DNA from: Chelydra serpentina
Taxonomy: Eukaryota; Chordata; Testudines; Chelydridae
Direction: 5' to 3'
DNA: 64,000 nucleotides
Assembly (NCBI GenBank): GCA_037349315.1
Contig: JBAIAC010000008.1
Coordinates: 128,090,001-128,154,000 of the forward strand
The notes beneath the pieces were generated by a model. That model did no database searches. It had not been told where the DNA came from and saw only the letters and a program-made list of their open reading frames with translations. Within the stretch, counting starts at the first letter, position 1. Each line of letters opens with the position of its first letter. Made by a program: the position numbers and the translations under genes. Below, in pieces: positions 1-10,880 of the stretch.

Positions 1-1100
1 GTTTTTTCTTTGAAGGAATTAGGAAATGAAGTTGAAAATCGTATAATAAAAATATATAAAACGTGCACCCTTTAAACTGAACTATGGCACAAAATAAGGC
101 TACCCATAATCACCAGAGCTATTCACACTAGCATGAAAGCCTCTGGGCCAAATTCTGCTCTCAGTTACACCAGCACAACTCTATCATATTCACCAGTCAA
201 CTAGGACAGACTGCTGCTAACGGGGGCCAATTTCTGGTAGAGTCCACTCATTGATCTCAGTAATACAATAAAAAAGCTGCCCAGGGATTTATGTCCTAGC
301 ATCACAGAGACTTCATATTATTCCAATAAGGATTGTATTTCTTTAGTGTCCTAGGGATATATTGCTTTTAATGAAGAAGCACATGAAGACAAGGTCCCTG
401 ACCTGAAGAACTTAGAGCCAAAGAAGCAGAAAGGAACTTGGAAGCAGAATCCTGGAAATGCGGGGAGGGTGTTTTGCAAATGGTAGATGTCTAGGAGGGC
501 AGAAGAGCTGAATACAATGTTCTTCAAAAGTGGAGAGTAGAAAGAGCGTATTAGCTAGCATAATGCCAAATCCTCAAAAGTCAGACAAGCAATGAGTCAA
601 CTAAAACAGATAGGAATTCGATTAAAGAATTTACAGTAACAGATTGTACATACTTAACTACAGTAACATCCTGCATGCAGATATCATAAATTAACAGATG
701 GTAGAGGCCTGTTTTTAGTTGACTGAACTACATGGCCATACTTCTGAAATGTAATAACCTTTCCAAAGCCTCCCCTTTCACAAAGGAAAAAAATATTTTA
801 AGTAATTCCATTTCTCAGTGCTCTTAACCACAGAACTAAACCACAAACACTGAAAGCTCCCAGTAGATAGTGGTAAGATGGAAGGATGGCATCGCCAATT
901 TTTATCAATCTGTAATGTTGCATTTCCTAGTTCCATAGTGAAAGCAGAGCAATTACATGTAGGGCAGACAATTTGCTAATGGGGCTAGATTCTTTTCTCA
1001 TTTACAGTTCTGTAAATCAGGAGTCATTTCACCAAAGTCCATGGAGTTACACAAGTGGAAAACTACTATAAGAAGAAAACTACTTGTAAGAACAACGGAA
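1..1100. other. Intergenic DNA, nothing recognised
   Basis: AT-rich sequence without a supported coding region or a repeat I can name. Confidence 0.4.
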
Positions 1101-1103
1101 TAG

Positions 1104-1262
1104 CCTTCCTCAGGAGGTTGTGGAAGCTTTTTCCCCAGAGGTTTTCAAAAGGAGGCTGAATAGCCAACTGTCTTGGATGGTTTAGACACACCAAATCCTG
1201 CATCTTGGTAGGAGGTTAGACTAGGTGACTCCTGTGGTCCCTTTTAACCCTATGATTCTATG
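1104..1262 (+). mobile_element. CR1 LINE 3' end
   Basis: The segment reads like the C-terminal coding end and 3' tail of CR1. It has the CTCAGGAGGTTGTGGAAG stretch, then TTTTCAAAAGGAGGCTGAA, and closes with CCTATGATTCTATGG. The tandem ATTCTATG-like ending is typical of CR1 LINEs of birds and reptiles. It is 5'-truncated, as most CR1 copies are. Confidence 0.75.
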
Positions 1263-1465
1263 GATCCGAATCAGTGCCTGGAACATAGTCATATTAAAAA
1301 ATCTTGCTAAGTAGTAATAAGATAAGTGAATGAAACCGAGTTGTCCCACTGATGTCAATGATGCTATTCAAGTAAGACAGACAAGCAAGATTTGGCTCAT
1401 ATTTCATTTGATTTGCAGATCTGAGAATACTTCAATAAAGTGGTCCCCAACTAACTTGATTCTTC

Positions 1466-1497
1466 AAAAAAAAAAAAAAAACAAAAAAAAAAAAAAA
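1466..1497. repeat. A-rich simple repeat
   Basis: Thirty-two bases of A, interrupted by one C at about 1482. The short reading frame crossing it (1330-1536) is not a gene. Confidence 0.9.
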
Positions 1498-1499
1498 CC

Positions 1500-2137
1500 A
1501 CTTTTAGCCAAATTCTCCAATTCTAGAATAATTTAAGAACATACCATCCCACAATTCCAGCTGGGCTGTCCTTTACTATCAAACTCCTCCTTTCTCTTGC
1601 AGTCATTTTAACCCCATGTTTGCCTTCTCCATTTCTGCTGCCCTTCCACAGCATTTGAACAGAAATGCCATGCAAGAAAGCCTTCTCCTGTGCTGCCAAG
1701 TTGGCCAGAGGCTGACACCAGCTGTCTGGCAAAGCTGTAGTGTGATGTCAGTAAGACCCATAATTTGGAGAAATGTCCCCACAATGATTTTTTAATGTTT
1801 AGTGGACAGGAAAGAAATGCAGAGGCAGAGAATTCAGTCCGATGTGCTGCCTACCAATCACTGTGTGGTTTGCAGACTGAATTCCTTACTGATAAAAGTT
1901 CTTGGTTCCAAATGCTATTTGCTTTCACCTTCAGAACAGTCTGCATTAACAGTGAGTAATCCTAGCTGGCACTTTTTTAAATGCAGTATTGTCCCCTGCA
2001 GCTCTGTGCTAGAGAAGAGAGAGCAAGATCACGCTGTGAATGAATTCACAGAGCAGCCCAGTTTAATGCCCTGCTAAGAATCAAGGGATATCCCAGTACA
2101 TGGGCTAGTACAGCACCACTGTGGATGCAGCCATATG
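1500..2137. other. Intergenic DNA, nothing recognised
   Basis: No supported gene or repeat. Short frames here lack family resemblance. Confidence 0.35.
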
Positions 2138-2139
2138 TA

Positions 2140-2597
2140 GGGATGCCACTAGTCCAGTTTAATTCCAGACAGTCCTCCTTTTGGCTGGCTTGTCTTCCCT
2201 CCCCCTTCTACAGTACTGGGACAAAAGCGGTTGTGTTTTTGTCCACTATTGGACAGGGGACACCATTTTGAACAGCACACCACTCCACTTCTGCTGTCGT
2301 CATCTTCACGCACATTGCGTGCAAGGTCAGGCTGGCAGGGCAGCGCACTCTTGAAAATGGTGCCCCCCATACGGCATGACTTCGCACGCACCGTGTAAAT
2401 GAGGTCACCCCAGCAGCGGCATCACAGCACAGAGGCATCCCCCCTGTGGCATGACCTTACACACAGCATGTACAGGGGCACGCTGATGGGAGCGGGCCAT
2501 GCAGGCGGGGGCAGGGCCATGCAGGCAAGGGTGGGCCCGCGCCTTCCCTGGAAGTGCCGGAATCTCTGGTATTCCAGGAACATGTGAGTGGCCACCC
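2140..2597. mobile_element. Mariner/Tc1-like non-autonomous element, TA-flanked
   Basis: The left end GGGATGCCACTAGT and the reverse complement of the right end GGGTGGCCACTCACATG form imperfect terminal inverted repeats. TA flanks both ends (2138-2139 and 2598-2599), as expected for a TA target duplication. The ends resemble the much shorter element at 12915-13032. The 458-bp interior is GC-rich and has no coding capacity I can support. Confidence 0.5.
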
Positions 2598-2599
2598 TA

Positions 2600-3200
2600 G
2601 CCACAGGGGTGTAACAGGGGGGTAGTGTTTTGCAGTGGCTACTTTCCACCCATGGTAAACTAGCCCAGGCTAACTCTGCAGTGAAAACATAACCTCTGAT
2701 TTACACCACTTGTCTCCCAACTGCTATTTACCCTTCCAGGTGAGGCACCATTAGAAAAAGCAAAAGAATAAATAGAGCCTGTGTCAACTTCCTTATTTGT
2801 TCTGTCATTATACTATAGACCAGCCAACACTGTTTCAGCAACAGATGGTTCCTGGGGGCTAACCAACCTCGAATTATGCCAGGCTGTACGAAACAGACAA
2901 AAATCTGCTAGGCAAGAGGACACTATTCTGAGATAGGTGCAACACTGGGACTGTGAATAGAAGGGTTATTTTTCAGTCAGAGGTATCACAAGTCTTAGCA
3001 CCTCTATGCAACTTCTGCTCTTCCACTGAAACATTTTACTGCCACCCACAATTTATTTAGCCTGCTACGTCATCACAGCTTCAAAACAATGTAACATATT
3101 AAAGGCCACATTGTTCCTCATTTGATTACAGGGGACTGAAAAAATGATGCAGGTGGATTCTTGGAGTGTCTGCTTGATTATCCCCTCTGGGGCCCGTATC
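2600..3200. other. Intergenic DNA, nothing recognised
   Basis: No gene or confidently named repeat seen. Confidence 0.35.
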
Positions 3201-3204
3201 AAGA

Positions 3205-3485
3205 TGGTTTGGGGTTAAGAGCTGAGACTCAGGAAATCTGGGTTCAGTGGCCTGCTCTGCAACAGACTTCCTGTGTGATCTTGGGCGTGCCACTTAGCCT
3301 CTCTGTGCCACAGCGCCCCATCTGTAAAATGAGGGTAATAACTTTCCCTTTCTCCCACCATTTGTCTGTTTTTATATTGATTTTAAGTTCATTGGGGCTA
3401 TATGTTTGTACAGTGCCTAGCACCATGGGACCGCAATCTTGGTTGGGGGATCTAAGCACTACTGGCAAACAAACAATAAATAAGT
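3205..3485 (+). mobile_element. MIR-type SINE, nearly complete
   Basis: The order of parts is that of MIR. A CORE-like segment includes GTGTGATCTTGGGCGTGCCA and CTTAGCCTCTCTGTGCCAC. This is followed by CATCTGTAAAATGAGGGTAA, then the LINE2-like tail TGTACAGTGCCTAGCACCATG and an A/T-rich end AATAAATAAGTAAAAT. Orientation is plus. Confidence 0.8.
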
Positions 3486-3837
3486 AAAATAACTAGCTGA
3501 GTAAAATGGAGGGGGCCCCCTCGTAGAAATGGCTCTAGCACTCAGTAAATCTTCTGAGATCTGTGGCTTTTGGAGACTGAACTCCATTCTAGATTTGGGG
3601 GAGGAAGGGACTGGAAAGGATTGTACCGGAGCAGCAGTGTCAAAGAAGTAATGATTATCCTAGCTGACATCATATCCCCAAATCCCTCACGTTGGAGTTC
3701 GCATTGCAGGCATGCTGGAGCCTGGCACAGATTAATGCTTATGTGGCCAGCATTCAAAACATACTGGGAATGCCCACAAAGCAGAATGGAGACAATGCCA
3801 TGCCATCTCGAGGAGGTAGAGATGGATGTGTAAAGTA

Positions 3838-3925
3838 GAGAGGTGAAATGACTTGCTCAGGTCACATGGTGAGTCAGGGGCAGAGTTTTTAGCTTGCAAA
3901 CCTAATCCCAGGACAGAATTCCACA
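3838..3925 (-). mobile_element. MIR-type SINE fragment, antisense
   Basis: The string TGACTTGCTCAGGTCACATG followed by GTGAGTCAGGGGCAGAG is the reverse complement of the MIR core. The fragment is short and diverged. Confidence 0.6.
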
Positions 3926-4059
3926 CTGCCTCCCTCTTGGATAGATCCCTCTTCTTGGATCTGATCTTCTCCCCAAAACACTCTTCCCTACCTCACACCT
4001 AGCTAGCACATACCTATATATTAGGGTGAAAACAGTTACCAAAGTACTCAGGCCAAGGT

Positions 4060-4542
4060 CCACAAAAGAACTTGGGTGCTCACCTCCCAGTTCAGGCACC
4101 TAAATCCAAAATGTAGGCACCGTGGAGATCCTCAAAACCCCTGCTCAGCTCAAGCCCAACCTTGTGTAGATAGATGCCTAAACTCCCCATAGGCACCTAC
4201 ATTTTTGCTGTAAAAAAACCCCAAGCTTCCACCTGTGGGCATCAGCACCGCTGCCTCAGGTAGGTGACCAGATGCTTATCCCACATCTATGCCCCAGTTC
4301 AATACGCAGCTCCGGTGAATATAGGCGGCCCCCCACCTATCTCACCTTTAGAGCTTAGTGTGGTAAGTGTGCTCTGAGAATGCCTAACTCCGCACAATAT
4401 GTCTGGGATAAGGACGACAAGGCAGGCTCCCTTATAACCTAAAGCCCAGTGCTCAGGACACTCACCTGGGATGTGTGAGATCACCACTTCCATTGCCCCA
4501 TCTGCCTGATGAGAAGGGATTTGAACAGGGATCTGCCACCTC
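4060..4542 (+). repeat. Dispersed repeat with tRNA-like segment (copy 1)
   Basis: Segment 4433-4534 reads ATAACCTAAAGCCCAGTGCT, then CTCACCTGGGATGTGTGAGA, then GATGAGAAGGGATTTGAACA. The same modules occur in reverse orientation near 13140-13260. The first two resemble the A-box half of a tRNA-derived SINE, and GATTTGAACAGGGATCTG resembles a reversed B-box/T-arm. The upstream part (from about 4060) repeats the phrase 'caggcacctaaatcc' style also found in copy 2. A tRNA-derived SINE joined to a larger repeat is my best reading. The copy is split by the hAT insertion at 4543-4975. Confidence 0.45.
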
Positions 4543-4975
4543 CAGGGGTGAAAGTAAGATAAATGACTTACCAGTACGGGGGCCTGGCTCTGGGCCCCTG
4601 GAAGGGGCGGAGCTGGGGGCCAGCCTCCCCCAGCCAGCCCTTCCATGCTGCCCGGCCCGCTCCGCCAAGGGCTCCGATGGTGATTTAAAGGGCCCGAGGC
4701 TCCGGCTGCTGCTGCGGTAGCGGCGGCAGCAGCCGGGAGCCCCAGGCCCTTTTAAATCACCGGGCCCTGAGGCAACTGTCCCTTTTGCCCCCTGTTGGCG
4801 GCCCTGCCGGTAGGGTGCCTACCCATCAGCGGCCCTGGTGTGGGGGGGAAAGAGGCAGCAGCGTAAAAGCACTGCCGCGGCAGCTCTTTTAACATCGACT
4901 GTGTACGGGCCGGTACCGGCGGCCACTTCTTAGCGATACACCGTACTGGCCTGTACCGGCCCACTTTCACCTCTG
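4543..4975. mobile_element. hAT-type non-autonomous element with exact 8-bp target duplication
   Basis: The ends are CAGGGGTGAAAGT and, reverse-complemented, CAGAGGTGAAAGT. They are flanked by the perfect 8-bp direct repeat GCCACCTC at 4535-4542 and 4976-4983. Eight-base duplications and CAG termini are hallmarks of hAT transposons. The 433-bp interior is GC-rich, contains inverted GTACGG/CCGTAC modules near both ends, and encodes nothing credible. Confidence 0.88.
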
Positions 4976-4999
4976 GCCACCTCCCAGCTGACTGCACTA

Positions 5000-6370
5000 A
5001 TCTCTGGACTATGGCATATTATGATGTAGCGCTCTCAATCTCCCCTGTTGAAGCCATTCCACTTTGCATACATAATTAAACATGCGGTGAGCATGTGAGA
5101 ATGACTCTACGGGAGCCACCTGAAGGGTAGGGTGTGACTCGGGCAAGGGCGCCATTTAGGGAGGGCGGGGGGGGGGGGACTGCAGCCCCTCCCTCGCAAC
5201 TGGGAGCAATGCCTCCTGTCCCCTCCCCAGCCAGGAGTGAGAGCCATGCAAGCTGCTTGTGTCTCTTAATCCTCTCCCCGCTTCCCCTCACCAACAAGGA
5301 GCAACATCGCTTGCTCCTCTCCCTCCTCCCCACCCTGGGCTGGCTATTTTTGTTCAGGAATACAGGGGTGTACCTGGCAGAGCCAATAGCAGGGCTGGCA
5401 GCTTCATTCTTGAAACAAAACTCTCAGGGAGTTGGAGGGGGGCGAGGGGAGGAAACTCTGTGTTTAGGTCAGAAAATGCTTGCTGCAGATTTTATCATGA
5501 TCTGCCGTTCACCTTCACATGCTGACATGTTACAAAGGCAGGAGCAAGCCCCTTGTGACACCAGTAGACACAGGGCTACTCAGGCAGGGGAGGAGGGTGT
5601 TGTCCCAGGCAAATTCAGGGGATAATTATCCCCACAGCCAGCCCCACTTTGGAAATTTCAGGCTGCAAGATCCATGCTGAAGAATGACGACTGGGGATCT
5701 TTCCCTGCTGTGAAGAAACCAACATGTGCTGTCACACCACAAATATTGTTTAAATCACACTTAAAACTTTCCCATTTTCCCCCCAACTCTCTAAATTTGT
5801 AGCGAATGGCAGTACCCCAGTGTGGCCATTTATTCTGCAATTTAGTCTCACCTGTCTGTGGGAGTCTTTCCTTTGCCAACACTGGGCTTTGGGTCAGGTC
5901 CATAGGTTGTGACACAGAAACAGATTCCTCTGTGAATGCCTGGATTTTACCAAACCTCCCTATAGTGGGGTTGCACTTTTCTAGGACCTTTTTCCCAGAT
6001 ACCTTTTGAGAAGCTGCTGCCCCTCAACTGCTACCCGCAAGCAGCCATTTTTAGCTTTCTTCTGTATCTCCTTCTCCTTCAGCTGATAAATACTCTTATC
6101 TCCTGTTGTAATTGCTGTTTAACATTTCTGAGGGTGGCAGAGTCTCATAAACTTCAGTACCACCAGTGAATTTCATAGAGGTGATGTTTACTCTCTCAAA
6201 TCCTTACAGCAACACACTAGAAACCTCCTTCCAACTTAATCCTTTCTATTTATCATAACTATTTGTATAAACCCTTCAGTGAACACAATCCCAAGCCAAT
6301 CTGAATAATTTGTAAGATTTGGCTGCCAAAATGTGTTTGTTATACATTACCCACATTACCACCACCCCCA
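5000..6370. other. Intergenic DNA, nothing recognised
   Basis: Includes a G-run near 5168-5180. Several reading frames exist but none shows family resemblance or splice context. Confidence 0.35.
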
Positions 6371-6379
6371 CTGCTCCTG

Positions 6380-7072
6380 ACTCCGCCTACCACTCCACCC
6401 CGCCCCTGCCCGCAGGGTGCATCAGGGGGCTCAGAGCAGGGGGTTGGGGTGCAGGAGGGAGTGCAAGGTGCAGCAGGGGGCTCAGGGCAGGGAGCTGGGG
6501 TGCAGGAGGGTGTGTGGGGTGTGGCAGGGGGTTGGGGTGCAGGCAGGGGGCTCAGGGCAGGGAGTTGGGGTGCAGGGTGTGACAGGGGGTTTGGGTGCAG
6601 GCAGGGGGCTCAGGGCAAGGAGCTGGGGTGTGGGGTGCAGGAGGGGTTCGGGTTCTGGCCTGGCACCGCTTACCTCCGGGGTGGCAGGGGCACGCACAGA
6701 GCCAGGGTAGGCTCCCTGCCTGCCCTGGCCCCATGCTGCTCCTCTCCGAGAAGCAGCCAGTACCACGTCCCAGGGGGAGGGGGAGCAGAGAGCTCCATGT
6801 GCTGCTCTTGCCTGTGGGTACCTCCTCCGAAGCTACCATTGGCCGTGGTTCCCCGTTCCCGGCCAATGGGAGCTTTAGAGGAGGTACCCACAGACAGGAG
6901 CAGCACGTGGAGCTCTTTGCCTCCCCTCTCCCAGGGGCAGCAGGGATGTGGTGCCGGCTGCTTCCCGGAGCGGCCAGGGCCCACAGCGCCATGGGGTTGG
7001 CAAATCCGCGGGCCGGATCCAAAGCCCTGAGGGGCCGGACCCAGCCCACAGGCCGTAGTTTGCCCACCTCTG
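6380..7072. mobile_element. GC-rich hAT-type element, inner copy
   Basis: The right end CGTAGTTTGCCCACCTCTG reverse-complements to a CAGAGGTGGGCAAAC terminus of hAT type. The interior has a degenerate G-rich tandem array of about 50-60 bp units built on CAGGGGGCTCAGGGCAGGGA (roughly 6410-6650). It also has an inverted pair about 100 bp apart around 6800-6905 (GTGCTGCTCTTGCCTGTGGG against its complement). The left terminus could not be located. Long frames on both strands here reflect GC bias, not genes. Confidence 0.5.
6410..6650. repeat. G-rich degenerate tandem repeat
   Basis: About five imperfect units contain GGGGCTCAGGGCAGGGAG and TGGGGTGCAGG. The units vary in length and lie within hAT-type sequence. 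Confidence 0.7.
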
Positions 7073-7200
7073 ACCTGGAGGTAGGATGGGGATGCGGCGT
7101 GCTGGGGAGGGAACAGGGCGGGGGCGGGGAGCTTGGCGCGCTGCAGGAAATAGCCCCGCGGGCCACATGCAGCCTACGAGCTGTGTGTTTGAGACCCCTG
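7073..7200. mobile_element. hAT-type element, right end of an outer copy
   Basis: The sequence closes with GTTTGAGACCCCTG, whose reverse complement CAGGGGTCTCAAAC is a hAT-style terminus. A similar start, GGATCTCAAACTCAAATGAC, occurs at 9679. The preceding GCGGGCCACATGCAGC also matches the body of the 9672 copy. The inner element ending at 7072 appears to be inserted into this one. Confidence 0.5.
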
Positions 7201-7259
7201 TTATAGATCTATGCTGCTAACATCCATCATTTAATTATACTCTAAACTAAATAGTGATT

Positions 7260-8100
7260 CTTTTTAAAGGTATAGACTGTAATGTTAATAAATAAATTGT
7301 TTAAATAAATAGATTAGGCTAGTTTTTAAGTGACTATGGAGTATGGATGCAGTAGAAAATAGCCCCCTCCATCAAAATCTGAAATGGCGCCTCTCCTGTG
7401 ATGCTTAGGTCAGGCCTCACTGAAAATGCCAAGGTCAGGCAAGCTGAAAAGAGGGGTGCAGATTCTCCCCAAAACTGGGGGTTAATTCCGAAGTTAGACT
7501 CACCAACCGTGCTCCTGATCCTCGAAACTGGTTATCAAGAAGCTGAAAAAATAAATCACACAGCCCCCTTTATTGCATTCCAGTTCTTTGACTCCCAATC
7601 AGCAAGTCGGTCCAGTATAGTGAGAAGTTATTTAAAAACTCTGCTCACTATACAAAATGTTTTTCTGACCCCAAAGGCCAGCCACAATACCAGATCAGTA
7701 TTAGCTTGGATCGTACCCAAAACACCATCCCACCGGCCAATCCTTTAGTGTCTAAAACTAAAGATTTATTATAAGGAAAAAAGAAAGAACAAAGGAGAGA
7801 GTTGTTAAATGATAAAGCAGCCCGATACATACAGAGACTTCAAAGTCCATATGTCAGGTTCTTAGCAGTATTGATGAGGTTGCTGGCTTGAAAGTCCCTC
7901 TGGAACACAGCCACAGCTTGGATAGGTCATTCAGTCCTTTGTTCAGAACTTCACTTTGTAGAGAAGTTGCTCCAGAGGTAAGAAGCAGAATTGAAGACAA
8001 AATGGAGAAGATGCAGCTTCCTTTTTATATCCTTTGCCATGTGGCCTGTACTTCCTTTGTCTGAAACACAAGCTTCACAGCACATGGTATGGAAAAGCCT
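7260..8100. other. Intergenic DNA, unnamed repeat-like sequence
   Basis: No gene. The segment around 7400-8000 has the look of an old antisense LTR or other dispersed repeat, but I cannot delimit ends. It is cut on the right by the Harbinger relic starting at 8103. Confidence 0.25.
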
Positions 8101-8649
8101 TAGGCTATGTCTACACTGGCAGAGATTTTTTGCCGAGAGCTTGGTCAATGATCAAAAAGCATTCAAAGAAAATCATTGTTGTGTGTTCACATTGCCTTCC
8201 ACTGGCGGTATAACAAATTTTCACTGTTTATGCGACTGTTCCAAGTGTGAGCAGAGCACTGTTGGTAGCTATCCTACAGTTCAGCTCTCTCCCTTCTGCC
8301 ACTAGGTCTTGTGGGAAGGCAGAGGGGATCACAATGCATCAGGGGTCCAGGCTCAATGCCCCGTGATACATTGTTTTCCATCCCAGCATTGCATGTGCTT
8401 CCATCTTCAGTTCGCAGCATTTTTCAACATCCCTTGTTTTCATCCCACCACACCACATCTATCTTCAGGAATGAATGTCATGCTAATCTCCACTGCTCTG
8501 TAGCGGTCACTAGCACATCGCGAATGGAAGTGGAGTTATTCTTGAAGTCACAGAGGCAACAGCAGTCACATTTGCCTGACTTGGTGTCCGACATGGATAG
8601 CAGCAACATTAGATTGCTTGTGGCATGCACAGAATAGCTGAACACAGTG

Positions 8650-9660
8650 GAATGTAAGTTTTGGGCTCAGAAAACTAGCACTGAGTGGTGGGAGCACATT
8701 GTTATGCAGATCTGGGATGAGGAGCAGAGGGAGAGGCTGCAGAACTTTCAGATGCTGAAAGGCACCTTCCTGGAACTGTGTTCTGAGCTCGCCCCAGCCC
8801 TGCGGCGCAAGGACACCAAAATGAGAGCTACCCTCTCGGAGGAGAAGCATGTAGTGATCACAGTGTGGAAGCTGGAGACTCCAGACTGCTTGAATCAGTT
8901 CTGGAGTGGGAAATTCAACCATTGGGGCTGCGTTAATGCAAGTGTGAAGCAGTAGTGTAGCCGGGGGGGAGCAGGGGGAGCGGCCGCTCCCCCACTGAGC
9001 AGAAGCGGTGCCTTTTTTGTGCTCCGATGCCTTTTGCTCCTGCACTGCAGCCAGAGCGGAGCATTTTTTTTTGCTCCCGGCGCCTTTTTTTAAAGCTCCG
9101 CTCCCCCTGTGCTCTAAACCTGGCTACGCCACTGGTGTGAAGGGCCATTAATTGCATCCTATTGTGAAAGAACCATGACTCTTGGCAATGTGCGTGAAAT
9201 TGTGGATGGCGTTGCAGAAATGGGTTTCCCTAATTGTGGAGGGGTGATAGATGAAACACGTATTCCAATTCTGGCACCGGACCACCTTGCGATGGAGTAC
9301 ATCAATCAGAAGGGATACGTCTCCATGATGTTGAAGGCGCTTGCAGATCACCCCAGGCGTTTCACTGACATCAACGCGGGGTGATCTGGAAAGGTGCATG
9401 ATGTACATATCTTTAGGAACACCATTGTACAGAAAGCTACAAGCAGGGACTTTCTTTCCAGACCAGAAGATCACCGTAAGGGATGTCAAAATGCCCATAG
9501 CGATCCCAGGAGACCCAGCGTACCCCTTAATGCCATGGCTTATGAAGCAGTATATGGGAAACCTGGATAGCAGTTAGGAGTGGTTCAACAATAGACTGAG
9601 TAGGTGCAGAATGACCATGGAATGTGCATTTGGCAGATTAAAGGTGAACTGGTGATGCCT
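8650..9660 (+). pseudogene. PIF/Harbinger transposase relic
   Basis: The first part, to 8949, encodes STEWWEHIVMQIWDEEQRER and FLELCSELAPALRRKDTKMR, clearly matching the N-terminal half of the intact transposase at 24910-26193. After the hAT insertion (8950-9134), frame fragments continue with MGFPNCGGVIDETRIPILAP, YINQKGYVSMMLKALADH and RRFTDINAG. Later fragments in other frames match GKVHD and DPAYPLMPWLM (PGDPAYPLMPWLMKQY near 9511-9558). The catalytic-region DGTH is changed to DETR. Stops and frameshifts occur throughout, so no protein can be made. Confidence 0.9.
8950..9134. mobile_element. hAT-type MITE with exact 8-bp target duplication, inside the transposase relic
   Basis: The termini are CAGTAGTGTAGCCGGG and, reverse-complemented, CAGTGGCGTAGCCAGG. 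They are flanked by the perfect direct repeat GTGTGAAG at 8942-8949 and 9135-9142. The same terminal sequence bounds the 401-bp element at 41386-41786, so the two are one family. The insertion splits the Harbinger transposase relic. Confidence 0.92.
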
Positions 9661-9671
9661 TTATGACAGGT

Positions 9672-10045
9672 TAGACAAGGGATCTCAAACTCAAATGACC
9701 ACGAGGGCCACATGAGGACTAGTGCATTGGCCCGAGGGCTGCATCACTGACACCCCCCCTCGCTGCCCTTGACCCTGCCCCAACGCCACCCCTTCCATGA
9801 GGCCCCGCCTCTTCTCAACACTTCCCTGAGCGTGCAGATCCCTGCGCCTCCCCTCTCACTCCTGGAAAGCACTAAGCGCCTGGAGTTAGGCAGAGGAGGG
9901 GGTACGTGGTGCACTGGGGGGGGGGCGGTGAGGGAAGGGAACTTGGCTGCTGCTGGAAATAACGCAGGATGGGGGCGCGGGGAGCTTGGCGGGCCGCAGG
10001 AAATAACCCATGGTCATAGCCGCATGTTGCACGCTGCATAATATT
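9672..10045. mobile_element. hAT-type element relic
   Basis: It begins CAAGGGATCTCAAACTCAAA and contains GGGAGCTTGGCGGGCCGCAG, matching the element that ends at 7200. The right terminus is lost or degraded. Reading frames across it (for example 9769-10041) are GC artefacts. Confidence 0.5.
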
Positions 10046-10448
10046 TGTGAAGGTTAGAGTGAAAGATTTGCTCAGGGGTGGACTGCTGAGACAGAATGCC
10101 TGGGTGCCGATTTTGAGCAGACAGATACCAGGGCTATTAGAAGGGCGCAATAAGAATCAGGGAGGCCTTGAGGCAACACTTTGAAGATGAAAACCAGTAA
10201 TGTTTATTGCTATGCTAGGGACTGCAATAGTTAATGAATTTTGGTAGGCTAGGAAGCAGTTGTGATTGTTCAGGCCTAGGATTCAATGAAAGCAACTGAT
10301 AAAACTGCCTGTTTATTTGCAGGTGTCATCTGCTACCATAGCTTTCATGGAAACAAAACAAATACAAAGTGCTTATCCTTCAAACAACTTTGTTTTTATT
10401 GCTAATAAAAAACACAACAGCCTTCCCCCCGCGCATGCACACACACAG

Positions 10449-10469
10449 TCTCTCTCTCTCTCTCTCTCT
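10449..10469. repeat. (TC)n microsatellite
   Basis: About ten TC repeats, preceded by a short CA-rich run. Confidence 0.9.
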
Positions 10470-10499
10470 GGGGAAGAGGAGGTAGCAGGGGAGGGCTGA

Positions 10500-10880
10500 C
10501 TCTCAGAGCTGAGTGGAAGTCCAGCTTTCATTTGAAAAGGTGGAGCATGGGGGAAAGTGCCCAGACATTGGAAAGGAATGTGCGGGTGGAGTTTGGAGAG
10601 AGAGTATGGGAAAGAGTTCTGAATGTGCTGAAGGGGAGGACGGGCACACATCTGCTCAGTCCGGAGTGTAAGGAGGGACTGCAGCATGTAGGTTTGCTGC
10701 CCCAAAACTTTTATCAGCCTCTCTATGGCGTCACTAGTGTATGCCTCTTTTTTTTCCCTGCATCTGAGTGCTGCAGCCCTTTCCAGAACATATCTTCCTT
10801 GCTCCGGCTTGGGCACTCTCTTATCTGGCGCAGACGCTCTGCTGGTGTGTGTGCGCGTGTGCGGAGGGCTGGCTCCAGGC
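10500..10880 (-). pseudogene. Harbinger Myb-like gene relic, exon 2 region
   Basis: The minus strand encodes ERAAALRCREKKEAYTSDA followed by a helical segment and LLTLRTEQMCARPPLQHIQN. This resembles the C-terminal coiled-coil exon of Harbinger-associated Myb-like proteins. It lies on the same strand as, and about 1 kb downstream of, the exon 1 relic at 11880-12341, which is the arrangement seen in the intact element. Identification rests on position and composition more than on strong motif identity. Confidence 0.5.

Noticed and set aside
1330..1536. 68-codon frame ending in poly-lysine
   Set aside because: The lysines come from the A-run at 1466-1497. There is no other support.
6319..7206. 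Several overlapping frames of 90-200 codons on both strands
   Set aside because: They overlap on opposite strands, encode Gly/Gln/Pro-rich low-complexity text, and lie in a G-rich tandem repeat and hAT-type sequence with few stop codons because of GC bias.
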